Assembly: GCA_046316615.1 (NCBI GenBank)
Contig: JBKDAN010000049.1
Span: 1-64,000, forward strand
Direction of reading: 5' to 3'
Source: BJHL01 sp040378885
GTDB taxonomy: Bacteria > Planctomycetota > Phycisphaerae > Phycisphaerales > UBA1924
Length of the DNA: 64,000 nt
Below the pieces are notes generated by a model, which made no database searches, was not told where the DNA came from, and saw only the letters and a list, made by a program, of their open reading frames with translations. A program made the position numbers and the translations under genes. This document shows, piece after piece, positions 51,111-59,952 of this stretch; position 1 is the stretch's first letter, and each line of letters opens with the position of its first letter.

Positions 51111-51908
51111 GTGCGTTCACGTAAGCATCGAGTCATTGAGGGCCTCCGCTTGCAGCATGGATCGCTGGATATTTCGGTCGTCGCTCCCGCCCATAACGAG
51201 CAGGACAACGTCGACGCGCTCGTGACGCAGGTGGGGGACGCGCTGGCGGCGAGCGGGTTGACGTACGAGTTTGTGATTGTGGACGACGGCTCGACGGACC
51301 AAACGCGGGCGAAGATTACCGGCATGATGGCGTCGCGCCCGTGGCTGCGGTGCGTGGCGATGACGAACACGCCCAAAGGCAAGGGAAACGGCCAATCCGC
51401 GGCGTTTCATGCTGGTTTTCGCGCCACGCGCGGCGACTTGATCGCGGTGCTGGATGCTGATCTGCAGAACGATCCGGCGGAGATTCCGCAGATGGTGAAG
51501 CTGCTGCGCGAGCGGTCGGCGGACATGGTGCAGGGCGACCGCAGCCATGCCCGCAAAGACAACGTGGTGCGCAAGGCCGGAAGCTGGGTGGGGCGAAAGT
51601 TCCGGCTGTGGCTGCTGGGTGACACAATTCGTGACACGGGCTGCTCGCTCCGTGTGATGAAGCGCGAGATTGCACTGCAACTGCCGCTGCAGTTTCGCGG
51701 CATGCACCGCTTCATTCCGGTCATGGCGCGGCACCTGGGGTACACGGTGATTGAAATGCCAGTGACGCATCGCCCTCGCTTGGCGGGTGAGACCAAGTAC
51801 GGCTTCGGCATCACGCAGCGGGCACTACCTGGACTGCATGACTTGCTCGTGGTCCGCTGGATGCGCAACCGCCGCCGGCCAGTGACGAGCATGGAAGTCA
51901 CGAAGTGA
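51111..51908 (+). CDS. GT2-family glycosyltransferase (dolichol-phosphate-mannose-synthase-like)
   Basis: A 265-residue GT-A enzyme. Motifs: DISVVAPAHNEQDNVDALV at the N-terminus, EFVIVDDGSTDQTRAKI with D-D-G, DLIAVLDADLQNDPAEIPQM with the D-A-D metal site, and DTGCSLRVMKREIALQLPL. Such enzymes pass sugars from nucleotides to polyprenyl phosphate. The start is unclear: GTG 51111, ATG 51063 and TTG 51060 are in frame without a ribosome site. The RuvX gene follows 38 bases after the stop. Confidence 0.9.
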   Translation: MRSRKHRVIEGLRLQHGSLDISVVAPAHNEQDNVDALVTQVGDALAASGLTYEFVIVDDGSTDQTRAKITGMMASRPWLRCVAMTNTPKGKGNGQSAAFHAGFRATRGDLIAVLDADLQNDPAEIPQMVKLLRERSADMVQGDRSHARKDNVVRKAGSWVGRKFRLWLLGDTIRDTGCSLRVMKREIALQLPLQFRGMHRFIPVMARHLGYTVIEMPVTHRPRLAGETKYGFGITQRALPGLHDLLVVRWMRNRRRPVTSMEVTK

Positions 51909-51946
51909 TCGTCCCTGCATGCGAGAGGCACGCTCTACAGTGACGC

Positions 51947-52477
51947 GTGCGATACATGTGCATTGATCTTGGCGACAAGCGCACCGGTTTGGCCGCGGGC
52001 GATGCATTTTCGCGATTGGCGTCGCCACTCAAGGTGCTCGAGGTGCCGATCGCAGAGCGTGCCGGCGAGAGTCTGGTCGCGGCGATCGTGCGCGAGGTGA
52101 ATGGTTACTTTGGAGATGCACGCACAGCGGGCGAACTGGTCATGGGCATGCCCTTCAATATGGATGGGACCGAAGGGCCGCGAGCCAAAGGCGTGCGGGC
52201 GTTTGCGGAGCGCGTGGCGAAGGCAACGGGGCGGGTGGTGCACTTCCATGATGAGCGCCTCAGCAGCGTGGAGGCCGACTGGAAGATGGCGCGTTCGGGA
52301 TTGACACACGGACAGAAGAAGGCGCGGCGCGATGCGCTGGCGGCAGCCGCGATTTTGCAGGACTTTTTGGGTGGTTTAGAGGGCGGCGGAGCGGCGTTTG
52401 GTGGCGGTTCGTCTGGCGTTCGCTCGACGGAAGCGGACGTCGATGGGCGCGAACAAGATGATGACGGGGGCGTCTAA
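51947..52477 (+). CDS. ruvX: RuvX/YqgF-type Holliday junction resolvase-like protein
   Basis: A 176-residue RNase H-fold nuclease of the YqgF family, which processes the 5' end of pre-16S rRNA or resolves recombination junctions. Motifs: CIDLGDKRTGLAAGDAFSRL, GELVMGMPFNMDGTEGPRAK, VVHFHDERLSSVEADW and DALAAAAILQDFL; the catalytic acids fit. The C-terminal tail (about 148-176) is Gly/Ser/Asp-rich and dispensable-looking. GTG 51947 is the start; no ribosome site is visible. Confidence 0.92.
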   Translation: MRYMCIDLGDKRTGLAAGDAFSRLASPLKVLEVPIAERAGESLVAAIVREVNGYFGDARTAGELVMGMPFNMDGTEGPRAKGVRAFAERVAKATGRVVHFHDERLSSVEADWKMARSGLTHGQKKARRDALAAAAILQDFLGGLEGGGAAFGGGSSGVRSTEADVDGREQDDDGGV

Positions 52478-52576
52478 TCTGGAGTTGGCAGCACGGTGTC
52501 TGGGCTGATGCCCCGGCTCGTGCAAGAGTTTGAGGCAGCGTGTAGCGGAAGGATCCGAACACGCTGAAAGAGCATT

Positions 52577-53503
52577 ATGAGCATCTCTCTGACAACGTTG
52601 ACGGTTCTCTCGGCATCGTGGCTCACGGTCATGAGCGGCATAGCGATGCAGGACCAGCCCGCAGCTCCCGTGCAGACGCAGCCGGCGAGTGACGGCGCGG
52701 TGAGCGGCGCAACGGCGACGATTGTGGTGAAGCCCGCGATTGATGACCCAGCGAGCATCGTGACGGCCGAGGACATGCTGGATGTGCTGGAGCGCGCGAA
52801 CCAGGATCTGGTGACGCTGCGCGCCAACATCCGCATCGGCACACTCAAGGATCTGCAAGGCGACTTGCAGCGGCGCACGGGCGTGGTGTACTACGAGCAT
52901 CGCAAACCCGCGCCTGAAGAAACGGTCATGCCTGTGCGGCGCTTTGCCGTCAAGTTCACGGAGCTTGATAACGATGGTGTCGTGAGCGCGGAGAATCAGA
53001 CGTTCGTGTTCACGGGGCGTGATTTGATCGAGCGTAACGACAATCAGAAGTTCTACAGCAAGCGCTGCGTGGTGAAGGAAGGCGACACGCGTGACCCCAT
53101 GCGAATTGGTGAAGGGCCCGTGCCGCTGCCTATCGGGCAGAAGAAGGCGGACATTCTGCAGCGTTTTGAAGTGGAATTGTGGGAGCCGACGCGCGACCTG
53201 GTGTGGCATGTGGATGGCGAGCAGCAGGGCGCGGAGAAGTTCGTCGAGGGAAGCAAGCAGTTGCGGCTGCTGCCCAAGCCCGAGGCGAACTTGCAGGGCG
53301 ACATCGTCGAGATTCGGTTGTGGTATCGCCCCAACAAGGCAGGCGAATGGCTGCCTCGCTTGGCATGGACCAAGAACAAGGCGGGCGACACGACGTTTGT
53401 GGAGCTCAAGGCGGTCTCGACCAATGGCGAGATTGACCCTGCGGTCATGAACGTCGAGAAGCCCGCGGACAACGCGTGGGTGGTGCAGGAAGTGGACTGC
53501 TGA
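52577..53503 (+). CDS. Secreted LolA/LolB-fold-like protein
   Basis: A 308-residue exported protein with a signal-peptide-like N-terminus (LTTLTVLSASWLTVMSGIAM), then a Pro/Ala-rich linker. The mature domain (about 60-300) shows the repeated beta pattern of LolA-like lipoprotein-sorting proteins (LVTLRANIRIGTLKDLQGDL, QTFVFTGRDLIERNDNQKFY, IVEIRLWYRPNKAGEWLPRL). Role probably periplasmic lipid or lipoprotein handling. It is followed by a mini-repeat and a convergent gene. Confidence 0.75.
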   Translation: MSISLTTLTVLSASWLTVMSGIAMQDQPAAPVQTQPASDGAVSGATATIVVKPAIDDPASIVTAEDMLDVLERANQDLVTLRANIRIGTLKDLQGDLQRRTGVVYYEHRKPAPEETVMPVRRFAVKFTELDNDGVVSAENQTFVFTGRDLIERNDNQKFYSKRCVVKEGDTRDPMRIGEGPVPLPIGQKKADILQRFEVELWEPTRDLVWHVDGEQQGAEKFVEGSKQLRLLPKPEANLQGDIVEIRLWYRPNKAGEWLPRLAWTKNKAGDTTFVELKAVSTNGEIDPAVMNVEKPADNAWVVQEVDC

Positions 53504-53539
53504 GCAGGGGCGTTCGCCAAGAGCGTTGACGGCGGGTTT

Positions 53540-53660
53540 TCATCGCAAAGACGCAAAGCTCGCGAAGAAGAGGCACTGGTAACTGTGCCGACGCGCATGC
53601 AGTCGCGCCGTCATTTGCCTGTGGGTTCGCGTTTGCGGGCTTGTATCTTTGCGGCGCAAG
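53540..53660. repeat. CGCAAAGA mini-repeat inverted arms between convergent genes
   Basis: The left arm ATCGCAAAGACGCAAAGC (53542-53560) faces a right arm at 53625-53656 that reads, on the minus strand, CGCCGCAAAGATACAAGC. Between them is a hairpin GGCAC/GTGCC (53572-53589). The element lies between the stops of the LolA-like gene and the convergent ThiF/MoeB gene. Confidence 0.7.
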
Positions 53661-53676
53661 CACCGGGCTTGCGCAA

Positions 53677-54735
53677 TCACGCGCCAACATAGCGGGCGTG
53701 CAGTGACTTGGCTTCTTCGATGCGTTCCACACCTTGCACGATGGTGCGACCATCGGCGAAGATGCTGAGCCAGATCGCATCACGACCGGTTGGAAAGAAA
53801 CGCAGCATGAAGCGGCTGCGTTCAATGCGGCCCAGCGGCGTGAGCGCGGTTACAAGCGTGTCGAAGGAAATCGGGCCGCGACCTGGAATCTGCACAGCGC
53901 GCCGGCCGCAGAGTGTGGCAGTTGTGTCACTGGCTGTTGCATCCAGAAACGTGAACTCACGTGTGGCGCAGCACGGGCAGTCGGGTGTCGCGCCCAGCGC
54001 CCGCAGATCAATGCGGCGGCGGATGTTGTTCCACACGTCAAACTCCAGCAGCGTGCCGCTGAGCAGGTGCGTGCTGGCCGTGATGATCTTGAGCGTGTCG
54101 GCTGCTTGCGCGCCGGTGGCGATGGCGATGGTGGGCCCAAGCACGCCCGCGGTGTCGCACGTGGGCACGCTGCCCGGCGCCGGGATGTCGGGAAAGATGC
54201 AGCGCAGGCACGGGCTGGTGCGATGTGCGTCAGGCATGAACGTGGCTTGCATGCCGCGCGTGCCCACAACGCCTGCGTACGCGTAAGGAATGGCGTACTT
54301 CACGCTGATGTCATTGAGCAGATAGCGAGTCTCGAAGTTGTCGGTGCCATCGAGGATGACAGCGGGTTCTCGTGCTTGAAGATCGAGTAGCTCTTCAGCG
54401 TTGCGCGCGGTGAGATCGGCGGCGAACGGGCGTGTGCGGATGGCACTGTTGATAACGCCAAGTCGCGTTGCAGCAGCTTCGGCCTTGGGCGTGCCGTCGC
54501 GGGCGTCGGCTTCCGTAAAGAGCGTCTGACGCTGCAAGTTGGTGAGTTCAACAACATCGCGATCAATGAGCGTGATGGTGCCCACGCCCGCGCGGGCGAG
54601 CTGGTCCGCGAGCGAGCAGCCAAGTGCACCCACGCCCACGATGGCGATGTGAGCATCGGCGATGCGCTGCTGAGCGGCGGGTCCGAAGCCCGGCAGCAGC
54701 ATTTGGCGGTGGTAGCGGGCGAATGCGTCGGTCAC
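53677..54735 (-). CDS. MoeB/ThiF-type E1-like adenylyltransferase
   Basis: A 352-residue enzyme that adenylates and thio-activates the C-terminal glycine of a ThiS/MoaD-like sulfur carrier. Motifs: AFARYHRQMLLPGFGPAAQQ, IAIVGVGALGCSLADQLARA, DRDVVELTNLQRQTLFTEAD, LDGTDNFETRYLLNDI, and a PTCDTAGVLGP site with the catalytic Cys. The zinc cysteines are CLRC and CPCC. The C-terminal part does not contain a rhodanese domain with C-x-x-G. GTG 54735 is the likely start; GTG 54762 is possible. No carrier gene is adjacent. Confidence 0.92.
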   Translation of the reverse strand: MTDAFARYHRQMLLPGFGPAAQQRIADAHIAIVGVGALGCSLADQLARAGVGTITLIDRDVVELTNLQRQTLFTEADARDGTPKAEAAATRLGVINSAIRTRPFAADLTARNAEELLDLQAREPAVILDGTDNFETRYLLNDISVKYAIPYAYAGVVGTRGMQATFMPDAHRTSPCLRCIFPDIPAPGSVPTCDTAGVLGPTIAIATGAQAADTLKIITASTHLLSGTLLEFDVWNNIRRRIDLRALGATPDCPCCATREFTFLDATASDTTATLCGRRAVQIPGRGPISFDTLVTALTPLGRIERSRFMLRFFPTGRDAIWLSIFADGRTIVQGVERIEEAKSLHARYVGA

Positions 54736-54814
54736 GCCGGCATGGTAAGTATGTGTTGACACAAGTGGGGCCGACGATTCGCGGCGATCGTGTTGCGTCG
54801 CGGCAAGAGCGTGG

Positions 54815-54826
54815 TAGACTGCACGC
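54815..54826 (+). promoter_or_regulatory. -10-like element immediately before the DUF1801 gene
   Basis: TAGACT (54815-54820) ends six bases before ATG 54827, so the transcript would be nearly leaderless. A weak -35-like TTGCGT lies 16 bases upstream of it. Proposed only from position. Confidence 0.3.
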
Positions 54827-55435
54827 ATGCAAAGCAAAGCTGGAACCGTCGCTGAATATCTTGCAAGCCTGCCCGCGGATCGTCGCGCAGCGATCGAAGC
54901 GGTGCGCAAGGTGATCTTGAAGAACCTGGACAAGAACTACCAGGAAGCGATGCAGTACGGCATGATCGGGTACAGCGTGCCGCACAGCGTGTATCCGGCT
55001 GGGTACTACTGCGACCCCAAGCAGCCGCTGCCGTTTGCTGCCATTGCGAGCCAGAAGAACTACATGAGCGTGTACCTCATGAGTCCGTACTGCGGCTGCG
55101 TGGATGATCCCCTGCACAAGGAGCACGCCCAGTGGTTCCGCGATGCGTGGGCGAAAAGCGGCAAGAAGCTCGACATGGGCAAGAGCTGCATTCGCTTCAC
55201 GAAAGCTGAGGACTTGGCGCTGGACGTGATCGGCGAGGCGATCAAACGTGTGCCCGCGAAGCGGTTCATTGAGGGGTATGAGGCAGGGCTTGGTGATCGC
55301 GTCAAGAAGCCAGCGAAGGACAAGGCCCCGAAGCCTGCGGCCAAGAAGAGTGTTGCGAAGAGTGCCGCGAAGAAGACGACGAAGAAAGCCACGAACACGA
55401 AGGCGGCAAGCAAGCGTTCTGCTGCAAAGAAGTGA
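54827..55435 (+). CDS. DUF1801 (YdhG-like) protein with Lys/Ala-rich tail
   Basis: A 202-residue protein. The DUF1801/YdhG domain (about 5-140) shows GTVAEYLASLPADRRAAIEA, QEAMQYGMIGYSVPHSVYP and PLPFAAIASQKNYMSVYLMS plus KSCIRFTKAEDL. The C-terminal about 40 residues are almost all Lys, Ala, Ser and Thr (for example KKSVAKSAAKKTTKKATNTK), like histone-H1-type nucleoid tails. The tail suggests DNA or RNA contact, as inference only. Divergent from the ThiF gene; short 5' flank. Confidence 0.88.
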   Translation: MQSKAGTVAEYLASLPADRRAAIEAVRKVILKNLDKNYQEAMQYGMIGYSVPHSVYPAGYYCDPKQPLPFAAIASQKNYMSVYLMSPYCGCVDDPLHKEHAQWFRDAWAKSGKKLDMGKSCIRFTKAEDLALDVIGEAIKRVPAKRFIEGYEAGLGDRVKKPAKDKAPKPAAKKSVAKSAAKKTTKKATNTKAASKRSAAKK

Positions 55436-55460
55436 CCGGGTAGAAACAGAGCGGGTTGCC

Positions 55461-55487
55461 TGATCTCCGCTCTCCGTTCTCCGCTCA
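55461..55487. repeat. CGGAGAA mini-repeat between convergent genes
   Basis: On the plus strand TGATCTCCGCTCTCCGTTCTCCG is the reverse complement of the CGGAGAA class, three units. It lies between the stop of the DUF1801 gene (55435) and the stop of the FtsX-like gene (55494). Confidence 0.7.
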
Positions 55488-55493
55488 CCCGCC

Positions 55494-56624
55494 TCAGCTC
55501 GAAAACACCTGCCCGGGCGACACCGTAATGACGCGCCGCACGGAGATCAGGCTCGCAAGCATGATGGTTGCGAGCGTCGCGACGAAGCTGCCCACGAGCA
55601 GTTGCCACGGGAACTGCACTTGCAGCTCACTCTCGGCCTTTGTGCTGAGAATGGCAAAAAGCCCCGCCGCGCCCACGCCAATACCGAAGCCGATCACGCC
55701 GACGACCAGGGCTTGCAGCAGAATCATGCCGAGCAGCGTGGGCGTGCGCGTGCCCATGGCTTTCAGCACCGCAAAATGCCGCAGGTTCTCGACGGTGAAC
55801 TGGTAGAAGATGCTTGCGCTAAGCAGAAGCCCCACCACCAGTCCGAGCAGAATGGTCACCGCGAAGTTGATGCCGATGCCGGTCGCCACCACGATGAAGC
55901 GCTTGCTGCGATCGGTGAACTCCTGTGTGGTGAAGGCTTGCACATCTCCCAACGCGCTGATGGCATCGCGCACAGCAAGCTTGTCAAAGCCGTCCTTCAC
56001 CTTGACGAGAATGTAACTAATGCGCTCGCGACCCACCGGCGTGAATCGCGTGGCGTTGTCGAACGTCGTGTAGATAATGGCGTTGCCTTCAAACCCCAGG
56101 CGAGCTTTGCACACGCCGACGATCACTGCACGACGATCATTAATCTTGAGCACATCGCCGACCTTTGCGCCGCCCAGTCGCTCCAGGCTCTTGCGCTCAA
56201 CCACGATCGCGTCGGGAATCCACAAATCCTCGATGCGGCCTTCGATCATCTCAGGCGGCCCGCCCGCAAGCGTGCTGCGAGAGATGCCCACGATCTGCAC
56301 GCGCTTGAACGTGCCCGAATCAAGCTCGCACACGGCGATGCCGTTGAAGAACGGCTCGGCCCACGCCACGCCCGGGACACTGCGCACGCGGGCCAGTTTC
56401 TGATCCGGCAGCGCTCGAAACTCGGCAATCCAAGGCGTATCGGGATCGGCAACCCACAAGTCGTTCTGCGTCACGTTTTGCAACGGGCCTGTCGCCTGAC
56501 GAAGCAGACCCAGGAAGATCGCGCCCTGCTGATTCATGAGCAACGCGGCAAATGCCAGCCCCAGCACCAGTGTGATGTACTTGGTGCGGTCGCCGAACAA
56601 CATGCGCACTGCGATATGAAACAT
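55494..56624 (-). CDS. FtsX/MacB-type ABC permease
   Basis: A 376-residue permease with four membrane segments: one near the N-terminus (about 16-36) and three at the C-terminus (about 251-278, 299-325, 345-366). The large extracytoplasmic part (about 40-240) is of the MacB/DevC core type. FtsX-family features are clear in FRHFAVLKAMGTRTPTLLGM-like sequence. No ATPase gene is next to it. It follows mutY by 22 bases on the same strand. Confidence 0.88.
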   Translation of the reverse strand: MFHIAVRMLFGDRTKYITLVLGLAFAALLMNQQGAIFLGLLRQATGPLQNVTQNDLWVADPDTPWIAEFRALPDQKLARVRSVPGVAWAEPFFNGIAVCELDSGTFKRVQIVGISRSTLAGGPPEMIEGRIEDLWIPDAIVVERKSLERLGGAKVGDVLKINDRRAVIVGVCKARLGFEGNAIIYTTFDNATRFTPVGRERISYILVKVKDGFDKLAVRDAISALGDVQAFTTQEFTDRSKRFIVVATGIGINFAVTILLGLVVGLLLSASIFYQFTVENLRHFAVLKAMGTRTPTLLGMILLQALVVGVIGFGIGVGAAGLFAILSTKAESELQVQFPWQLLVGSFVATLATIMLASLISVRRVITVSPGQVFSS

Positions 56625-56646
56625 GCCTGGGTCTTCGTGGCGGCTT

Positions 56647-57849
56647 TTACTTGCGAGAGGGGCGTTTGCTCGTTGCGCGAAGCTTCGCGGGTTGGACTGT
56701 CTGTATGTGCATGTCTTCGATCAGAATTCTGCGCATCGGGCTGGACATGCCCAGAGATGCTAGCTCTTCGCGAGTGACCACACGGCGGATGATATCTGCA
56801 GCCTGCGGCACGTCAGATTCGCGGACTTCTCCCACAAACACGCGGAAAGTAATGTCGCGGTGGGTCGTCTGGAAGACGAAATCGTCGCGACGTTGCAACG
56901 TGATGCTCTTGGGCAGTGCAAGCTGTGCGCGAACGTTGCGCTCACTCAAGGGCTTCTCGCTTTCGATGGTGAGCGCCTGCCAGAGGCCCGCCCATAAGCC
57001 GGTGCTCGGGCGACGCTCCACCAGCACTTTGGCGCCGAGAGTCAGCACCGCCACGGTGTGTGCCGCTGGCTTGCGCTTGGCTTGCTTCTTGGGCAGAGGA
57101 ATGTCATGCTGGCGACCAAGCTCACGAGCCTTGCACGTATCGCGCAGCGGGCACATGAGGCACGCGGGTTGTTCGCTTGTGCAAATCAGTGCGCCCAGCT
57201 CCATCAGCGCTTCGTTACACGCTGCAACCTCACCACGCGCGTGCGCGTACTTTGCGAGTGCCTCGGCCTGTTCCCACACCCATGCAGTCGCAGTCTTGTC
57301 ATCCGCCGCGAGTGCTACGCCGCCCACGCGGAGCATGACGCGTGACACGTTGGTGTCAACAAGTGGAGCGGGCTCATGGAATGCAATCGACGCGATGGCG
57401 CCAGCGGTGTAGCGGCCCAGGCCAGGCAGTGCGACGAGTGCTTCGACGCTGCGCGGCACAACACCATCATGCCGCTCCACGATGGCCTTTGCGGCGGCGT
57501 GCAGCAAGCGTGCACGCCGGTAGTAGCCCAAACCCGTCCATGCGCTCAGCACATCATCTTCGCTCGCGGCAGCAAGAGCACGAACGGTTGGAAAGCGAGT
57601 GACAAACGGCTCGAACTTCTCCAGCACGCGCGATACCTGCGTCTGCTGGAGCATGAGCTCGCTGACGAGGCTGAAGTAAGGGTTGCGCAAGCCGGTTGCG
57701 GGGTCGATCTCGCGCCACGGCAGATCGCGGCGAGATTGACCAAACCACTTGACAAGCGGCGGCACCAGTGCTGCCGCTCGCAGCTTCGGCAGTTCGCCAC
57801 TCGCTGGCACATGTGCTTGCGATTGTGGAGCACGGCGCGGCATGGGCAT
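56647..57849 (-). CDS. mutY: A/G-specific adenine glycosylase
   Basis: A 400-residue base-excision enzyme that removes adenine opposite 8-oxoguanine. The catalytic Glu is in VSELMLQQTQVSRV, the helix-hairpin-helix in LPGLGRYTAGAIASIA, the catalytic Asp in PLVDTNVSRVMLR, and the [4Fe-4S] cysteines in CTSEQPACLMCPLRDTC (C-x6-C-x2-C-x5-C). The C-terminal part (about 250-375) is a NUDIX-like 8-oxoG recognition domain (VLVERRPSTGLWAGLWQAL). The ATG 57849 overlaps the stop of the subtilase gene by one base (TGATG), which decides the start over GTG 57852. Confidence 0.96.
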   Translation of the reverse strand: MPMPRRAPQSQAHVPASGELPKLRAAALVPPLVKWFGQSRRDLPWREIDPATGLRNPYFSLVSELMLQQTQVSRVLEKFEPFVTRFPTVRALAAASEDDVLSAWTGLGYYRRARLLHAAAKAIVERHDGVVPRSVEALVALPGLGRYTAGAIASIAFHEPAPLVDTNVSRVMLRVGGVALAADDKTATAWVWEQAEALAKYAHARGEVAACNEALMELGALICTSEQPACLMCPLRDTCKARELGRQHDIPLPKKQAKRKPAAHTVAVLTLGAKVLVERRPSTGLWAGLWQALTIESEKPLSERNVRAQLALPKSITLQRRDDFVFQTTHRDITFRVFVGEVRESDVPQAADIIRRVVTREELASLGMSSPMRRILIEDMHIQTVQPAKLRATSKRPSRK

Positions 57850-59843
57850 CACCGGCGCGAACGCAGCGTTTGCACCGCGTTTCTCATATGCAGAATCTTG
57901 CAGCCCGGGTGGCTCGGCAGGTCGGTGCCGGTCTCCATCATGATGTCGCGCAGTTGCGTCGGTGTGAGCGATGGATCAATGGCGAGCAGCTTGGCGGCAA
58001 GGCCACTGACGATGGGTGCCGCGGCGCTGGTGCCGCCGAAGAAGTCGGGCAACCCGCCGATGGTGGTTGCGGGCACGCGCCGGCCCCACGCGAAGAGATT
58101 GACGAACTCACCGTAACTCGTGAAGTCGGTGGGCTCGCACTTGGGGTCGAGTGCGCCAACGAGAATGACGTTGTCGTAGCGTTTGTCGCCCAGCACGCGG
58201 CGTTCGTCGCCCGTGTCGCGAGCGCTGTTGCCCGCGCTCACGACAAAGAGCACGTTGGGGCTGGCGGCAATGCCGCGCTCGAGCGCGGCTTCGAGTTCTT
58301 CGCTCGCGCCGCCCCAGCTCATGTTCACGATGCGCACGCCGCGATCGCGCATCTGCGTGATGACGCTTTCAATGGTGGGAATCCATGCATCTTCCACAAC
58401 GCCCGCCATGCCGCCTTCGTTGAAGAACGTGCTGCGCAGGTTGAAGAGTCGCACGGCAGGGTTGCCCGCGGCGATGAGGCTCGCGCCGCACGTGCCGTGG
58501 CCGCGGATGCCGTGGAGCATCGGTTGGATGCCAGCGGGGAAGCGCGTCCGACCGGACTCGCGCATGACGAACCGGCGGTAGTCGGTCATGTCGATGATGG
58601 GCTTGGGCGAGTGACCCTGATGCTCGAAAGCGAGGCCATGCAGGTTGTCGATGTAGCCGTCGTTGTCGTCGTCGATGCCGTTGGTGGATCTGTCGCCCGA
58701 TTCGCCGGGATTCTCGTACATCTGGCCGGGGAAGATCGCGGGATCAACGCCCGTATCCCATACGGCAACGATGACGGTCTCGCGCACGTCGCTCGCGTCG
58801 AGCGTCACCATGCGGTCATCCCAGCAGGCGGGCCGAATGCCGGTGTCGTTGATGCTCGCGAGGGCTTTGGCGCCTGCAGCGAGAATCTCTTCACGCAGCG
58901 GCAGGAAAAGCTGCTGTGTGCGCGCGATAGCGAGCATCTGGCGGGCTTCGCGCGGGGACATGTTGGGCGTCAAGAAGTCCACGTGCCAGTCGGCGTTGAG
59001 TTCGGCGAGGCTGCGCAGGCTCAGGAGCGACCACGCGCGAGCGCTTTCGAGGAACCAGCCCAGTTGCTCGGGCTTGGTCATGCGCATGTCGTCGTTCTCG
59101 TTCTCGCGCTTCAGGCCCGACACGATGCCGGTGCGTTCTTCGACTCTGAGCCAGACAGAAAGGTCCGCGGTGAGATGCTCTACCAGTTGGGCCCGACGCT
59201 GCTCTTCGCCGTTCGCTGGTGATTCAATGAGATAATCCAGCACATTCATCAAGACAACTTGCTCAATCACATCGTCACGATCGAAGCCCTGTGCGCGAGA
59301 TGAATACAACGCCTGTGCATCGCGGGCTGCGGCAAACTCTCCCGCAAGTGCTAGTGCATCGGTTTCAATGCTCCCAGCCATGCGCATCACGGGTCGCGTG
59401 CGCAGGTCGCAGGTAGATCGGACTTGGCGCGCGTACGCGGTGCCCTGCTCCGCCAGCAGCGCAAGCCCCTCTGGCGTTGCGAGCAGCGTGCTGGGCATGC
59501 CGGGCTGACGCCAGTGCCACGGGGGCAGGCCATCGACATCGCGCACGGCCAGTTTCTCGCCGTGCGGGGGCACGGGTGACTGCCGCAGATCGCGCGTCGT
59601 GCGGTCTTTGGTGTTGGCGGGCGCGGGCGCGTCGGGCTGGGCGTGGGCGGCGGGTGCAAACAAACAGCCAGCACCCGCAGTGACACCGATGATGGAACCT
59701 ATGGCACAGCCCACCGCGGCGATGCATCGTGCAAGAGCGTCGCGTGCGCGACCAAGGCCTGACAACGCAATCAGAGGGCGCACAGGCACGCAGTACGCAG
59801 GCTCACAGGTCTGACCTTCGCAAGGCTTCGGTTCGCAAGGCAT
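57849..59843 (-). CDS. S8 (subtilisin-like) serine protease
   Basis: A 664-residue exported subtilase from ATG 59843 (689 from ATG 59918; neither has a strong ribosome site). A long basic region then CIAAVGCAIGSIIGVTAGAG forms the signal. A long helical pro-region (about 90-330) precedes the catalytic domain. The triad is Asp in VIVAVWDTGVDPAIFPG, His in IRGHGTCGASLIAAGNP and Ser in FFGGTSAAAPIVSG, with the oxyanion Asn in VVSAGNSARDTG. NGIDDDNDGYIDNLHG is a calcium-loop-like insertion. It lacks the GC-type dockerin tail of the other proteases. It is coupled to mutY downstream. Confidence 0.92.
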   Translation of the reverse strand: MPCEPKPCEGQTCEPAYCVPVRPLIALSGLGRARDALARCIAAVGCAIGSIIGVTAGAGCLFAPAAHAQPDAPAPANTKDRTTRDLRQSPVPPHGEKLAVRDVDGLPPWHWRQPGMPSTLLATPEGLALLAEQGTAYARQVRSTCDLRTRPVMRMAGSIETDALALAGEFAAARDAQALYSSRAQGFDRDDVIEQVVLMNVLDYLIESPANGEEQRRAQLVEHLTADLSVWLRVEERTGIVSGLKRENENDDMRMTKPEQLGWFLESARAWSLLSLRSLAELNADWHVDFLTPNMSPREARQMLAIARTQQLFLPLREEILAAGAKALASINDTGIRPACWDDRMVTLDASDVRETVIVAVWDTGVDPAIFPGQMYENPGESGDRSTNGIDDDNDGYIDNLHGLAFEHQGHSPKPIIDMTDYRRFVMRESGRTRFPAGIQPMLHGIRGHGTCGASLIAAGNPAVRLFNLRSTFFNEGGMAGVVEDAWIPTIESVITQMRDRGVRIVNMSWGGASEELEAALERGIAASPNVLFVVSAGNSARDTGDERRVLGDKRYDNVILVGALDPKCEPTDFTSYGEFVNLFAWGRRVPATTIGGLPDFFGGTSAAAPIVSGLAAKLLAIDPSLTPTQLRDIMMETGTDLPSHPGCKILHMRNAVQTLRSRR

Positions 59844-59915
59844 AGCCACACTGCTACGCCACACCGCGCGCCCCGTTCGCGCAGTGCTTGCCCCAAGATC
59901 GCCGTCGCGCGCCTT

Positions 59916-59950
59916 CATTTGCGCTTTTCACTTTTCGCTTTATCGCTGTG
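59916..59950. repeat. Short GCGAAAAGTGAAAAGCG repeat at nuoG end
   Basis: On the minus strand, tandem units GCGAAAA/GTGAAAA/GCGCAAA lie just after the nuoG stop (59953) and touch the possible ATG 59918 of the subtilase. It resembles the other mini-repeats in unit length but the sequence differs. Confidence 0.5.
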
Positions 59951-59952
59951 TC

